A DNA stretch of 64,000 nucleotides from assembly GCF_021155765.1 (NCBI RefSeq), contig NC_060110.1, forward strand, positions 19,862,001-19,926,000, in the 5' to 3' direction. The stretch comes from Diprion similis (lineage: Eukaryota; Arthropoda; Insecta; Hymenoptera; Diprionidae). Shown here piece by piece: positions 1 through 14,500 of the stretch (the stretch's first letter is position 1; each line of letters starts with the position of its first letter). Below the pieces are notes generated by a model. It was not told where the DNA came from. It did not search any database and was given only the letters and a program-made list of their open reading frames with translations. The position numbers and the translations under genes are program-made.

Positions 1-3000
1 CACATTGAGGTTCTTATATTAGCATCGCTGAAGTCAGTGAAGAGTGTCGATTGCCAAGTCTTGAGAAGGCATACCACCGAAAGTACTCTGAAGTTTCGAT
101 TGCAAAAAAATTTCTTTTTTACAAAGTAGCTTTTAGTTAGCTACAAATTAAATTATGGCCATGCGCAAGTTTCAACAATCAAATCGCATTTTCCATTTTC
201 CATTTTTTACACTTGGACTTAATTATGACGTTTTTTCTTTACAGCAGCTCCAAATTCAAGGGATGACTCAATGTGACGAGTAACACGTGACACGATAAAA
301 GATACAATTTATATCGAAAAACGCGGTTCACATACTGGAAAAAGGATCGTGCCAGGTACTGCTAAATTGAGTCCTTGATGATCTGGACTTTGAAGATTGA
401 GATTGAGGGTGCGTGACGCGACATATGAGGAGTTCTGAAGGGATGAAGTGGGTATCGGAAAAGTTCGCTGCCTTTACTCTTTAGCTCATTGAACCAATAA
501 GTGTAAAAAAGGACCCCAGTATTATTAGGTCAGGAACTTTCTAGCGAAACAGCTGCTCCATGGTTACTGAGATTATTGAGACTAGACGATCGAATCGGGA
601 TGCACCTCTTAAAACACATTAGTGAAACAAGGTTGTCGCCCGTGTTGATCGTCTGCTTCGACCGAGTATACAAAGTTTAATTGCAATTACAGGTGCAGAG
701 GGCGAAGGGTGAGAGAGACAGTAAAGGGGGCTGTAATTAGTAATTATCAGAAGCACCGTATCGTTGAGAAGTTTCTTCCTGCCTCCAGCCGTGTAGATTA
801 TACACTATATAATCCGGAAAATTTACTTCAAAATTGAAACTCGCTTATACCTCCGTATGTCGGTAGGAATACAATTATCGGGTTCCACGGTATACGCCAA
901 CAGTTGATTATGTAAAGTGATCTTTTTTTTAAACTGGAAACAATCACACGATACCAGTTCTGTATGAGGTAGGCGGTTTCACTGCGACCTAGCTAATAAT
1001 CTTGCAATGGCTAAATCTGTGTTTCCGATCTTTTTCAATTCCATTTCTGTAGATATGATTTTAACATGTATCATCGAGTGAATGTTGACACCAAAATACA
1101 AGAAGTTGTTTAACTCGTTTAGAATACTTGACAACTGTGTGGATATATAGCTTTCAACTTATGCATTCCACGCAAGCCACTAAATTTCGGCACCGTCATC
1201 TTTTTTTCCTGTTTTTTAGCATTTTGTGATGCCGAATCCGTTTCTTTTTTTACGTAATGTTTCACGCTCAGAGTCACGACAAGTTTGCAAATAGTTTCTA
1301 TGACGGTTGGAATCTTATTTTGACGGCCTTCAGGTTATCAAGTGTGCAGATTTAAACATTGACTCGCTCGGTACGTATCTGTACAAGTGAAATCAAACGC
1401 AGTCATTGGCGCTTTGATATGAAACGTTATCGCGTTTCCAACGAATACTGTAAGCTAATGATAGTGATTACTATCGAAAGTTGTATAATCTTTGGCGAGC
1501 TGAGCAAAAATTCAGTTTGTCGCAAAATCAATCGCTACATGCACATGTTCGCACGATTTATCAATATCAAGTGGATTAGCGCGGTTCTCTAGGTCATGGC
1601 AGTTGATAAGTAGGCGACAACACAACGTAAAAAATATGAAAGCGTGTTCCCTTCTAGATGTACGATACTTGCTGTTTTTCGCTGCACAGTAAAAACCCAG
1701 CTGTACCGCTCTACAATCATTCCAGTCACTTTCATTCAACCTGCTAGTTTTTGCCCGTGCAATGGAATACGGTAACTCATTTAAGCCAACTGCGAGTGAT
1801 TGTGTCTTCAAGTAACAGACATACTCACATACGTATTAGGTGTAACGATATTCAGAGCGACGGTCAACAACGGTAACAAGATTCTTTGTATCGAATTCCC
1901 TGGGAGAGCACTGACCTTATCGGCCAGACCATTGAATCTAAGCCAACGATAAATTGAAATACGATCTCTGGCTGAAAGTACTGGAACAGTTTATATTCCT
2001 ACCATCCGATATCTGCAGCCTGATTCGCGTCTGTCAGTTGAATCATCCTGGATCGTTAGATCCTTCGATTCACCTGCAACTTTGATAGTGATCTTGCTAC
2101 ATCTCGATTTTACCGGTTATCGTCGTACAAGAAAACAGTAAAGTCAGGCTGGTACTGTGGCAGCTGACGTGGCTCTAATTATCGATCATTTAGCAGAGAC
2201 TGCCATGTGGAACGTGTCATTGTTCACTAATGTCTTCTCATAACAACACGCGCGCAGATATTCAAATTACGTCAATACTGTATTTTCATTTTTCAAACAC
2301 ATTTCACATTATACCTGGATAGTCAACAGAGCGCAAGCCTGCAGGATTCGTTCTCTTAAAAATATCTGAAAAATTAGGGAGACGGTACCTAAAATTCAAC
2401 ACTTATACCATTGAGTCAAAGTCCATTGAAGACATTAATTGTGACTCTAATCAATGTCGTTTCAAAGTTTTTAGTAGGATTGACTACGTTCGGAAATCTC
2501 GCATATTGATACGTACCTACCTATATTAATGAACATATTTTTCGGTCCGTTATTGTTATTCTCTTCCCGGATGTGTTTTTAGAAAAATCATTATCACCAA
2601 CTAAATTAACGTGCTTAAAACTGTACTTATATTTATATCTTACTACTTTACAATCACTAATTTACCTGTTTTTAACTCAGTATTAACGAAAACAAAATCC
2701 TGACAGTAAAATCCTATGAGGATCATTAATTCATAAAGACATTTTTCGATGCTTTTGATTAGATTTGGAAGGTTTTCCTTATTTTCATCAATGCTGAATT
2801 GAAAATAGGTAGATTAGTAACTGTACTTTGATTCCTGTAAGTTTTGGCATCCTCAAAATCCAACATGACGACTCTTCACAAATCGAAAAAGATCAGCTAA
2901 CCACATGGACATTATCCACTAACTCTCGCAAAATCATATCTGGGTATAATCCATGTATTCCCTCGATTTTATAATGCCTCAGTTGTCATATTGACCTTTC

Positions 3001-4815
3001 GCTTTCTTAATTATCGTTCCGCTCACTCACTTCGGTCCGTCGTAGCGAATTCGTGGATCCCACGTCGATCTACTATCGTCAACTATCTCTCTAAGCAATC
3101 GACAAAATACCAATCTGACATAAGATTATAATATTGTTTGTGATTCAGTTACAAAGTACGGAACGATCGACAACAATCGGACTTCATGACTGATTCGAAT
3201 AATTTTATCAAAATGTAGAAATCAGTTGACCCGATTATTTACCGCTTCGATATTTCTTCCCTCCGATCTACTTCTTCGAGGAAAAATCACGGCGATTCCG
3301 TCAATATTCATACGCACGTAGCGATCAACCAGTTTCTCGCATTGTGTGACATATGCCCGGTCACACATTCCTTAGAAACACAAATCTGAGGCTATCTGGA
3401 AGCTCGCGAGGTCCACGGCCTGCGGGTATCGGTATACATTAGGCGGAGGGAAACCCCGGTAAAGGAGACTTCCGGATAACTTGGGGGAAAGGACAGCGGG
3501 AAGACGGGAATACGGGGGGCGGATAGAGGGATAGAAATGGGACGTAAAATGTCTCGAGGCAGGCGCCCGCAATTTCGCGAGGATCAACAAACCCCGGCTT
3601 ATTAACTTTTATGACTGAACTGTCGAGTAAAAAAGTTGCGGAATGGCGGCGAAGCGGTTCGAGATGGGAGCCTTAGAATCTCGTGCAAAAATATACCAAT
3701 AAACCCGGTTCTGCCGCACGATCTAATCTGTCAAAGCAACCCGACGGTAAACGTGGTCAGCTCCTTTCCTTTTTCTTCCTCGATCAATTCGTTATTATTC
3801 TACGCCACCGAGTTACGCTCCAGATTATCACCTCGCTCGTCTCCGCAGACACACGAAAAAGATTCCTGCGGGCACGCAAAGCATAATATATATCCCAAGT
3901 TTATCTACCTGCAGGTGAAATAATTCTTCCCCGAAATATCTCTGTGAATTGAAACTCTGCGCAGCAGAAAAAAGGAAAAGTGCAGCGGAGAATATTCACG
4001 CAAGGAAATTTTGCCTCAAGTTTTCTTTGATGCTTCGCGTTATTTATTTGGAAAAATTTTTACAATTTTTCAAATGACCACATGGTATTGTGTGATCATA
4101 CATTATTTATATGGATGGAAAAAGGCAACGTCGAGTCCACAATTAGATGCTTTGAATTCAATTTGTTGTCCAATTCGCATTGCGTGGTAAAACAAGCTTA
4201 AAATGAAAGCAATTTATATGCAAAGTATCCATAACGATTTTACATCATTAAAAGGGTACTAATAAACCACAATAATTATTATTTTCCACAGCGCTGGTAT
4301 AGCTACAGCGAATGTATAAACAATGGATCTATTTAATACGCACAAATCCAGATATACGCAAATGAATGGATTAGCATTTTGCAAGTTGTGGCCGTAAAGA
4401 ATTGAAGAAAGAACGGAACCCCTCGTAACGACTCTTCGTGTTAACAAGTATGAGTGAGAATTCATGTCGCGCAATTTCTGCAGTGTGCAGAGGTCTGCCC
4501 ATTAAGATGGGATAATAAGAGCATTGCCGGTACGCTAGCCGGGCTGTTGAAAGTCAAGCTAAGAGGAGCGAAGTTTTTTGTCTTTGTAGAAGTGCGGTGA
4601 TATCTCGCCATTATATAAGGGATCGGGTGGCCGGAGGAGAATAATGTAATTAGCGAGAATACGGCGCGGGGCTCTGGTGCCCGCAAAATAGAGAAAATTG
4701 CAGACCTTGGAACGTCAGGAAGACCACCGTCCGTGGAAAAGGAACCGAGGGGTGGTAATTGGCCAGACTCTTTCCTCCTACAGTGCCTCGCCTTTCGTCC
4801 GCCTCCCTTCGACCC

Positions 4816-4891
4816 TTCCTTCCTTCCTTCCCACCTTCCTTCCTTCCTTCCTTCCTTCCTTCCTTCCTTCCTTCCTTCCTTCCTTCCTTCC
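4816..4891. repeat. CCTT tetranucleotide microsatellite
   Basis: A run of TTCC/CCTT units is interrupted once by a CCCACC block near 4830 and then continues almost perfectly to 4891. Lacking stop codons, it creates artificial open frames on both strands (LPSF-type repeats on plus, GRKE-type on minus) that should not be read as genes. Confidence 0.97.
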
Positions 4892-7316
4892 CTACAGTCA
4901 GCAAAGCAGCCGTCTTCCGTCGACGTCCCCCATAGCCGACGAAACCCTCGGCGTCCCTCCGCCTGCACGTCCCTCACACAAACAAGCAGAGAGCTGCCGG
5001 CCAGATCTCCATTGTTCTTTAATTCATGAACGTAGGAGCAGATCGTCTACAAATGGCCGGGAAGAAATGTGGAGGAACCGTGGAAAGCACGCGTGGATAA
5101 AGTCGAAGTCTGCTCTCTGTTACCCCAGAGGGTTCGGCTATCTTGTACTTCTTCGTTTCCCGAGTCCCAGACGTGTACCTTCACTTCTACTCTGATCTTA
5201 ATTAATTAGAAATCAGGATGAACGTCCATCGAATCTCAAGTCTTGATTGCCTCTTTTTGCTAAGAGCAGAATATTCTTCCTTTCCAAAGTACGAAACCAG
5301 ACCGATTCAAGTCACCTTGTTACAGGTACTCAAATGATTTTCCGATCCCAACTGGTTTTCCCAGTCCTTGCATACCGTGGAACTGAAAATTATTTCACGC
5401 GATCCGATATCATCCCCCGACCATCCCACACGCGCATCATATCCATCTGCTTTTCTGGGAAAGTATCTGTGCCCAGAGGTACAGGGATAGAGGCACGGCC
5501 TGTCATGTCGTCTGCAATAGACTCCTCCGACTGCCTATCCCGGAGCTCTGGAGGATAGGGAGGAGCCGGCGACAAGCCGATTTACGTAACGGTGGTAGGA
5601 AAATTTCCCTCGCCTACACGTCGTCGTCGAGGGGTGAAGCCCTCGCGCGTCTAGGCAAAGCTGTACCTACTATCACTGAGATTTTATAGGTGTGTGGCTG
5701 ACGGGTGTTCCCCGTTTCTTAAAGCTTCTCGCTCGGTTAACGACAGAAACTCACCGGGACATCGCCTCGCACAGATATCGCGTGTCGCGAGCTGCGAGAC
5801 GCCGTGCGGGGTGAATTGAGAAAAGGAGGAAAAAGCATCCCTGTATTTCAATCGACGAATATACGCTGCACAAGCTGTTCCACACGCCTCCCTCTTTCCC
5901 ATCTCTCTCTCTCTCTCCCTTTCTGCCTGCCTTAAACATCCAGCTCGAGAAACGTCACGCCGCTTTCCGGCTCCTCAATTATCTGTATTTACCGAATACT
6001 CGATTTTTCCGACGCGACGCAGAATATACCGACATACTAGAGAATTTAATTTACATTCAGTTACTAATGGGGTCTAAAATGTGAAAAGATATTACCATCC
6101 ATCCAGCGATGGAAAATTGATCTACTGATTTCACTGAGTCGTATTTGATCACAAAAGTAGTTTTTCATCAGATATTTTACTCGATATTGATCAAATGTCA
6201 CGGGATGAAAGCCTGAAAATTTCCACCAAGCTAATGGCGCTTTAACATTCGAGTTATTTACCCTAAACGATCAGCTGATAACCCATTCACGACGTCGTAT
6301 TGCGCTAGCCGCATTCATACACGTATTATCTACTCCGGAATAAATAGTAATAAAACTTTGATACGTCGCGAGATAATGTGATGTATAAATAGTTGCTTAT
6401 CAGTGACGGTAAAAATTCAAGTACGTACTTGGCAATGAAACTTACACCTGATATTCTTTTGTAGTACGGTGAATACTGCTCAGGTACAACGTTTGGTTTC
6501 ATTTAATTGTGAAGGTTGGGATATTCGAGTAAAATTTATGAACCCCATGCAGTCATATTTTTATATAGGTACATGGATATTGTCGTTGTCTCTTGGGACC
6601 AGGATTCCCTGCAAAATTTTCGCGCAGCGAGATGAATTCAATTTTAATTGGATGAAAGCGAGCTTTTCCAAAAGCTTTGTAATAGAAGTATTAATTTCCA
6701 ACACTAGACACTGTGTACACGTTTCATTTACCGAATTGCACGAACGTATAAAAATACTCGGTTCTTGTTAATCGGAAGTTACATTAGGAATATTGAACAA
6801 TGCACGAGTACGTTGAATTGTTAGTTGTTTTTCTTCTCGTTGGCCTATTTATTCGTTCGCTTGTATCATAACTACGACCATTGTTATTCGCTCCGTTGCA
6901 TTGATTCGCGAAAAATCTCGTCCCTCGGCACTGTTAGATAACAAATATCTCGGGTATTCTATGGCTCGTAGATAGCTGCAGTTGGATAATTAATATTATT
7001 ACGGAATCGATAGTAATTATTGAGTATCGAAGAACCGTAATAATCTTATCTTTCATTTAATCTATTCATTTTTTATGTCCGTTTCCATAATTCGTTTCGG
7101 GAACTCTTTCTATAACATTTTTCGCATGATTTCCCACGAGCTTACTATACATATAATTGAACAAATGAATTGAGGATTGATGTATCGATGTTTACCAGAA
7201 TTATTGCAATTATGCAATGCGAAAACAACTTTTTATGTTAGCTGTCGAGGAATAAATTATTCAGCCAGACTGCACCACCAGGGCAATTTATATAAAACGT
7301 TCGGGTAATTTCCCGC

Positions 7317-7579
7317 ATGGAAAGATACATATGCGAAAAATACATGAGCACGTATTATACATTTTTTTGCGCTTTATATATGTGATGTATACAACATAAA
7401 TTCTTGCATACATGCGACAGTCAAATGTATTAATAACAATATTTTGCATATAAATTCGGTATACGTATGTGCGAATACATGTCACATTCATGAAATCATA
7501 TATATGGCATATAAGAATCACATAATTTGCATGGAAAAAATATATGTGCTCATACATTTTTCGCATATATATTTTCCAT
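7317..7579. repeat. Degenerate inverted repeat, arms about 40 bp
   Basis: The left arm at about 7317-7358 and the right arm at about 7539-7579 are imperfect reverse complements. Both read as ATGGAAA, then a TA-rich stretch, then ATGCGAAAAAT, then ATGAGCAC, when the right arm is read on the minus strand. The roughly 180 bp between them is AT-rich and shows weaker continuing complementarity next to the arms. This could be a remnant of a small hairpin-type transposable element or a hairpin transcript. I see no target-site duplication or family signature, so the element class is left open. Confidence 0.5.
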
Positions 7580-8069
7580 TTAGCATTCCGCGTCTTGTTT
7601 TTGAGGATAATATTTCACATCGAATTCAAGTATTGAATTCGTATCGACAAACATAATTTTCAGTCATATTTAAAACTCATATAAAAAAAAAAAATTTTTG
7701 ATCAGCGTTTTCCACCCCAGAAATCACTTTGATTATTTGGTCTGATTGCGAGCGACTAGATTGCGGAGATGATCAATAATTCGCGGTCACGTGCAAAGAG
7801 AAGAAAATAAATGACAGCGATTGTAAAAGTTGTCGTAGGTAGGTACGACGAAAGCGGATTGTCTGCGCCTGAAAAAAGGTTGAAGATAAGTGAAGGGGAG
7901 GAGTATAGATACGGGTGTGAATACTCGAAACGGCTAGGCGAAATTGAGGTATAAGGATTTAAAAAATCTAGTATCCTGTAGAACACGTAGCAGGTTGCCC
8001 TTAGAAAAATGAGGGTACTCGAGGTGTTACTTTTTAAATGGTGTGTGGAAAGGTTGTGCGATGAAGCCG

Positions 8070-8200
8070 GGTAACGGTAAGGACGGAGGGGAAGAGACGG
8101 AGCGAAGGAAATAGGAGAAGGGCGAGGGTGGAGCGAGAAAGATGAGGAGGATGGGAAAGCCGGGAGCGGAGGGGAGCGAAGGAGAGAACCAGCAGAGATG
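8070..8200 (+). repeat. Strand-asymmetric purine-rich tract
   Basis: The plus strand here is overwhelmingly G and A, with irregular GGAGGGGA and GAAGG type blocks. The complementary pyrimidine strand has almost no stop codons. That explains the long serine/proline-rich minus-strand open frame across 7756-8304, which I do not accept as a gene. Confidence 0.6.
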
Positions 8201-11200
8201 TACGAGCCCCGAGGGAAATTCAGGTGCGATCTCCATGTATCACCACGCCCACGTATGAGCGAGAAGACCAGCTGGTGGTTCATGGGAACCTCGCGAGACT
8301 TCACCCGGAGTCTGCCTCGGCTTCCAGTCTAAAGGATTTCAGTTTAATTGTCGTTCCGAAGCTTCCGTACTCCTCAAACAACTGTATCATCATCGCTGCC
8401 GGCCTGCGCTAGTTCATTTTCCATTCCCTCTTCGTCGACGCTTTACTACTTCTCCAGCATATTTTTCAACGTGTGAAAAGGTTAATTTTTATAAGTAAAA
8501 CATCAAGTAATATTTTTGCAAACAACCAGTGTAAGAAATGGTGACGCACACGTCACACTTAAATAATTGGACACAGTTTTTATATCAAATACCTAGTTAC
8601 GAGATATGAGAAACGATCAAATCTCACTGCAGATTTTACGATACATTATATATGTACTATCTTTGCGACGTCATGTATATTGTTGGAGTTTTCAATCTGC
8701 GGTGCTTGCATCAATTTGCATTGGATCCAAAAAAAGAAAAAATGTGCACCCAAATCCAAACGAGCCTCCGCTTATACACGTCTTTCAAATAATGCATGAG
8801 AGTAGATTTCATCTTGTGAAATACATAATCCTGATCAAAGTCATATGACGATATGGGAGATTCAGTTGCACGTTGTTGTAATATTGTAACGTGAGAAGAT
8901 ACGAGGCGACTTGTTTAGTACGTGAAACTTTGCGTGACGGTGAGACAATCTCCGATTTCGCAAAACCGTGAGACTCGACGATGATATACAAGGCGCATAA
9001 GTTCCTGTAAGTAAAAATTGATTTTGGATACAATTTTGATTTCGCACGTTTGAAATTAATCTTCGTCTTCCATCCGATACAGGAAAGTATCAATTCCCGT
9101 TCAACGCTCTAACAAACGATGCATCGGAAGATTGTCGGTTTGTTTTTCATCTCCTCCCCCCTCTGTTTTTCTTTTTTCCGTTTTTTTCGTTATATATCGA
9201 GGATCAATGACTGGCCAGAACTCGAGATAGGGCATCATCAGTTTGTATTTCATTGCGGCTTCAGCCTGGAAATGGGGATATACATCTTCTTGGATATTTC
9301 GCATCAAGGTGCAGGACTCGATGATTTATCGATAACAAAGCACCGAAGTGTAACTTTTTTTTCCTGAGATTCGACGCCCGCACATTCACGCTCCTGATAA
9401 AATCGATGACCCAGATCTTCAGTTTGTAATTGAATCAAATTAATCACGCTGCTGCATCTCTCCCTTCCCTCTACCCCCCGCGCTGATACTCGCCGTCGTC
9501 TATCTCTAATTAATAGCTAGAGCTCGACCATACCTCGTTTCATCGGAACTTTACGTGAAACGAATCCAATTAGACACTGCACTTCGTCAAAGGGTCGAAG
9601 GCTGCAGAAGATTTCCAGCGATCCTTCGTTCGTATTTAATGTATGTATTATGTTATACCCACCTTGGACATTATTTATCATCTGCTTTGATGACTTAGAC
9701 AACAAGTAATAATCAGAAGACAGATTCGTGCATGTGGAATCCTTTTTTAAATAAAATTGATCCTGCAGGATATTACCGGCCCAAGTTACATTTACTCCGA
9801 GCTGGTATTACTGGTGTATAAAAATCTTTGCGATCTAAAACGCGATGGGACGAACTAAATCCACGCATAAAACGTCTACTACTCCGCGGTAATATAAAAG
9901 TATTTAATTAATTATACGTTTTTTTCTATTCTACGGAGTTTCATTAAGACCGTGAACTGAAAGGTGCGGGATTAAACGACTAATGGTTTTTTAATTATGC
10001 GAGCTATCACCTCGGATTTTCTGAAATTGCGTTTTTTAAGTACCCATCCAGCACCAACTAAATTCACGACGAGCCAGGTCTTCTAATTGTATCGTGAAAT
10101 TGCATCGAAGTTCTTACTGAAGAAAGCCGCTAGTGCAGCGAATCGATTAATCCGATTTTGAGATATCATGAGAAAGGAATCGAAGATCGACTAACAACCA
10201 GAATGGCGATCTCTTCAGGAACTTTTTCAGCGGTTTAATTTCCCCTGCAAAGTAACGTTCTATACTGACAAAGTTCTGAAAGAAAAAACATACTCTGCAG
10301 TACTACCTGTGATCCATCGATCATACGGATCGAGGAATAAATCCGGCGGTGCGACATCTCAGTGACGTTTGAAATGGTAGAAACAGAACCTAACCACTAC
10401 ACTCATAAAAAACACATCCCTTATTTCGCCTCGATCACCCGACTGTCGTGAACAACCCTGCTTCGCCCCTTGGAACAGATTTCACCTGATTTTCCCCAGC
10501 TTACTCCGAGCCGAGGTATCGCTTTAGCTCAATAAACACACCGAGTCTCGCCTAGAGACTTCAGCCAAGTATGTCCATCCATCGACTCTCTCAAGGAAAG
10601 ACAAAACGAGTTACAGACATCCAAATGTGACGCAGGGCGAAGCAGCCAAATCAAAAACCGATTCGCGATTTATTTATCGTGAGAAGAATAAACCAAACAT
10701 GAAAATTTTTTGTAATATGATTGATTTTCACAGAAAGAACCGGCTGGGGAATCCAAGGAAAAATCACAGACAACGAATGTCGAGCAGCCAACTACAAGCG
10801 GCTCCACTTCCGGTATTTCGGAAAAATCGTTTCCGCCCAAATCGAAGAACAAAACGTGCGTGGTATTCGTTCCTTGATTAAATGTTTGTAAAAATTCAGC
10901 TTTATTATAGCAATTGTCAATAATTTTGCACTTGGAAGAAAAAAATTAGTTCTCTTAATACCTGCTTTGTCTACTACCACAATAGAGATGGTTTTCAATT
11001 CAACGTGAATAGAAACCTAGGCATCCCTGTTGAAGTTTCACTCTTCTAAACAGTCAAAAGCGAGCAGCCTGGCTTCGGTATGAAGCGTGAAGTTTGTCAC
11101 TGTTTGCCCTTATAATACGAATAGCCGTACTGGAACGGCAAATATTAATTGGAACACGCACTTCAATTCGCATGTTCATTGCAAACTTTGCCATTGCATG

Positions 11201-11584
11201 TACAGGGCTGAGTTCACTCTCTGCTGCAGCATGATGCAAACATTTATATGCTCACGTTTCATGCTTTGCGAGAGATATTTTCCGTAGTCTGTCCGTATCC
11301 GAAAGCTGTAAGGTACTTATATCGAATGAACGAATTTTAAAAATATTTAGCCAGGATAAAATGGAAAAATGTTGAACGAAAATATAGCCCCGAGTCAGAA
11401 GTCAAAAGTAAAAAGTAATGATAAAACAAACACGTATAAGAGATTCTAACTTGAAATGAAAGGAAACAGCTCGAGGACTCGGAAATATGAAAATTCCTTA
11501 ATTACATACCGTTTGATATTTTTCATCGCTTTTTCTTCGTCTTACATCCGAATTTCTTTAACTCCGTATAATTACATCCTTCAG

Positions 11585-14500
11585 GAAAACAAATTCCTCG
11601 TCGAACGGCGATTCAGCGAACGACGAGGTGAATGCTGACTTGGTTTTTGAAGCTGCTCTGCTGAATTACGGCAGTCGGAAGTGTTTCATGCTGGGCTTAT
11701 TTCTGCTCTGCACATCCCCCGGAATTCTGAATGGGTTCCACGTAATGGTGTACGTGTTTTACGGGTACACACCCCAGCATTGGTGCGCCATTCCCGTGCT
11801 GGAAAAAGCTGGATGGACACCGGAACAAATTCGTAATATCTCCAGTCCAAAGTAAGCACCCTTACTTCCCCTCAAGTCCTGCAAGTAGCGGGTAATCGAG
11901 CAACGCGATTTCCTCCGAGTAAAGAACTCTTGACCCTCTGTATTAGGCGTCTATACTGGTCGAAAGATTTATAACGGAATTCGCCACAAGTAAGCGTTTC
12001 TGCACCGTGATTCCAATTCAACTTGCAAGAACAGCCAAAAAAAAAAGTACAGACTTTCCGCGAAATTCTGCTTTCAAGATTTCTTAACAATATTTATACC
12101 TGTGTGAATATATTTGATCATTTTTTATCTATTGATCAGCTTTATCATACTAAATGATATTAACACTAATATATCTACACAATAAAGGGAAGTTTTCACC
12201 TACAGAATACTTTCAGGCAATCAGTATAATTATTATGACAATTCACTGTCTGGTTGTTAGTGAAAAAGCTCACAGCCAGCATCCGACTCGTGATAAGATT
12301 GCAATTAGCAAATATTGCTGTAATTGTTATTAGAGAATTTCCGAGAGGTATGTTCTTAAGTTTGCAAATTGTTGGGTACGAGGCGCCAACGCAGCTGTTA
12401 CGAATTTAATCGTACCTATGTACATAGTGCGGCAGCAGAAAATTCTTTGATTTACTGACAAAGCAATGTGTGTACTCACAGCTGCCGTGGAAAACTAGAA
12501 CTAATGGAACAACCGTGTCACGTATTTCGCTAGCATGCCGTACCGTGTTCGACCATCGAAATCAATTAGCGCCTTCTCGGGCTGCAGACCATACAGACTC
12601 CGCCAATACTCAACCCACATGCGTCGCAAAGTGGCGCCCGAATTAATTTTACTAATACTTTTAAACTGGGTTCCATAATCAACACACAATTTCGCAAAGA
12701 TTTCTGGAAAAAAATTTGTCAAATTTTCATCTCACACTAAATTTTCAAGCAAGTATTAATGGAGTCTTACATTGCGGTATAGTAAATGGAATGTAAGAAT
12801 AAACCACTACTGAACTCGAGCAAAGTTCATCTTCGTCTGTGCAGCGAAGTGTGCGAGATACTTTTTTTTTCTTTCTTTATTTTATCCGATGTAAACTCGC
12901 GGCACCGTGAAACTTGGGCCATTTCTCCAGCTAATTCTTTACTCTGGATTCATCCCCCCCTCGCCCGAGCCAAACAAGATCGACAAACTTCCGTCTGGTA
13001 TCCACTATTCAACGCTGCCCTAAAAAAATAGTATAAGAAACGTATAAGCTTGCCCGACATATATATATATATATATATATATAATGCAGCGAACGAAGAA
13101 TTCTAATGCTTTTCGTACACGTCCGTCACTCCAATTGCAAGTGAAAAATTCGTGTGAACATTATTTTACATCAGTGTACAACCCACTAATCGCTTCATGT
13201 TTAACGAATTGTGCACCTATTGTTAGATCATTTTGTTAAAAAAAAACAAAAAAAACTAGGATTAAATAAACTGAAGTTTAAAATTTATGGTACAATTTAA
13301 CCATTTTCAAATGAATCGACAAACTGATAATAGTTATAGCGGATAGAGCCCATTCTATACCTTTAATTCGTGAAATATGGAGAGAAAAAATCGCCATCTC
13401 CGCATATTTAAATAAATTCGGTACATGATGCAATAACATCTGCATACGCGTACGAAGAAGGTTGAAAACGTATAATAGAATGCGTGTCAGCGTATTTTTA
13501 TTTTTCTACTGTTTTCCTTTTTTGTTTTTCCAGTCCAAAATACTGCGCGGTTGTTTAACTCACCCCGCTATAAAAATCCGGTGGTATTAAAACGGGTCCA
13601 ACCATGCAGGCAGCTAACGAGACCGTACCTACCTACCTGCCACACGTATATCTATAACAACGCCGAATCGTGAAAGAACTAAAAATCCCGCAGCGGTTAC
13701 CAGGGTTATTTACAATTAAGAGTAAAAAGTTTTACGGTGGATATAAAAATGGCAACGCAAGATTATATACACACGTATATGTATATATTCACGTCGCAAC
13801 GACGACGAGTTACCCTCCGAAATATATGTATATAATGCGAGCAATATCTGGAACAGCGAAGGGGTGGCTGGGTGTAATTAATGTATGGTCATCGCACCGT
13901 ACTGTGACCAATCCTCACACAACAGTGTTCGTGAAACCTGCCAGACAATTCCCGGGACGGACATTCGGCTGCGGTCACATCATTCGGGATTTCTAAACCT
14001 CCAGCAATGCAGCCCGCAAGCCGCAAAGGATTAGGACTGAGTTGCGTCCTCGTTCACGTTGTCTAATGCACGAAGATTTCTTTAGATATTCCAATTTACT
14101 GCAGCGGGAATTGAAATCGCGATTCGGGAAAGCCTTTCTCCTTTTCCTACACATTTCAAACCCAGCATCGACTTTGTAATGTAGCGACGCGATTGTGGAT
14201 AAAATTTTATCGATGACATGGTTTTTGCTTAATTAATCCAAAATTTTCTGCAATTTTCTGGATTTTGCAAAAATGAATTTCTCCGAAAAAACGTAATTTT
14301 TTTGGTTTTTTTTTATTTATCAATCTTATGTTATATACAATTATGCTATTTGGTCAGTATTTTTGTGTTCGTTCATCACTAAAGTAACTAAAAAACGGAA
14401 GAAACCGGATCTGAATGTGTTGAAAAGTAAATAAATTAGAAAAATTCAAGAAAATCGAGATGGTAACGTGGGTTACCACCATACTTCTAAGGGTTACAGG

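Larger units (their letters stand above)
1..11584. other. Gene-poor left flank, no supported gene
   Basis: I see no open frame here with recognisable protein similarity or with flanking splice sites that build a family member. The stretch is AT-rich with GC-richer islands near 3.4-3.9, 4.5-5.6 and 7.9-8.4 kb. It holds a CCTT microsatellite, short CT runs around 5902-5918, a purine-rich tract at 8070-8200 and a degenerate inverted repeat at 7317-7579. The unfound first exon of the downstream SLC22 transporter should lie somewhere in it, because that gene's first recognised exon opens in mid-codon. The rest could be intergenic DNA or introns of a gene that begins outside the window. Confidence 0.6.

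Noticed and set aside
4462-5195. Overlapping open frames of up to 171 codons on both strands
   Set aside because: They exist because the CCTT repeat at 4816-4891 has no stop codons in several frames; the remaining sequence shows no protein features.
7756-8304. Minus-strand open frame of 182 codons
   Set aside because: It lies opposite a purine-rich tract, its translation is low-complexity serine/proline/leucine, and no splice or family evidence supports it.
11456-11638. ATG-initiated 60-codon frame overlapping the first SLC22 exon
   Set aside because: It runs in a different frame from the transporter exon and stops inside it; it cannot supply the missing start codon.
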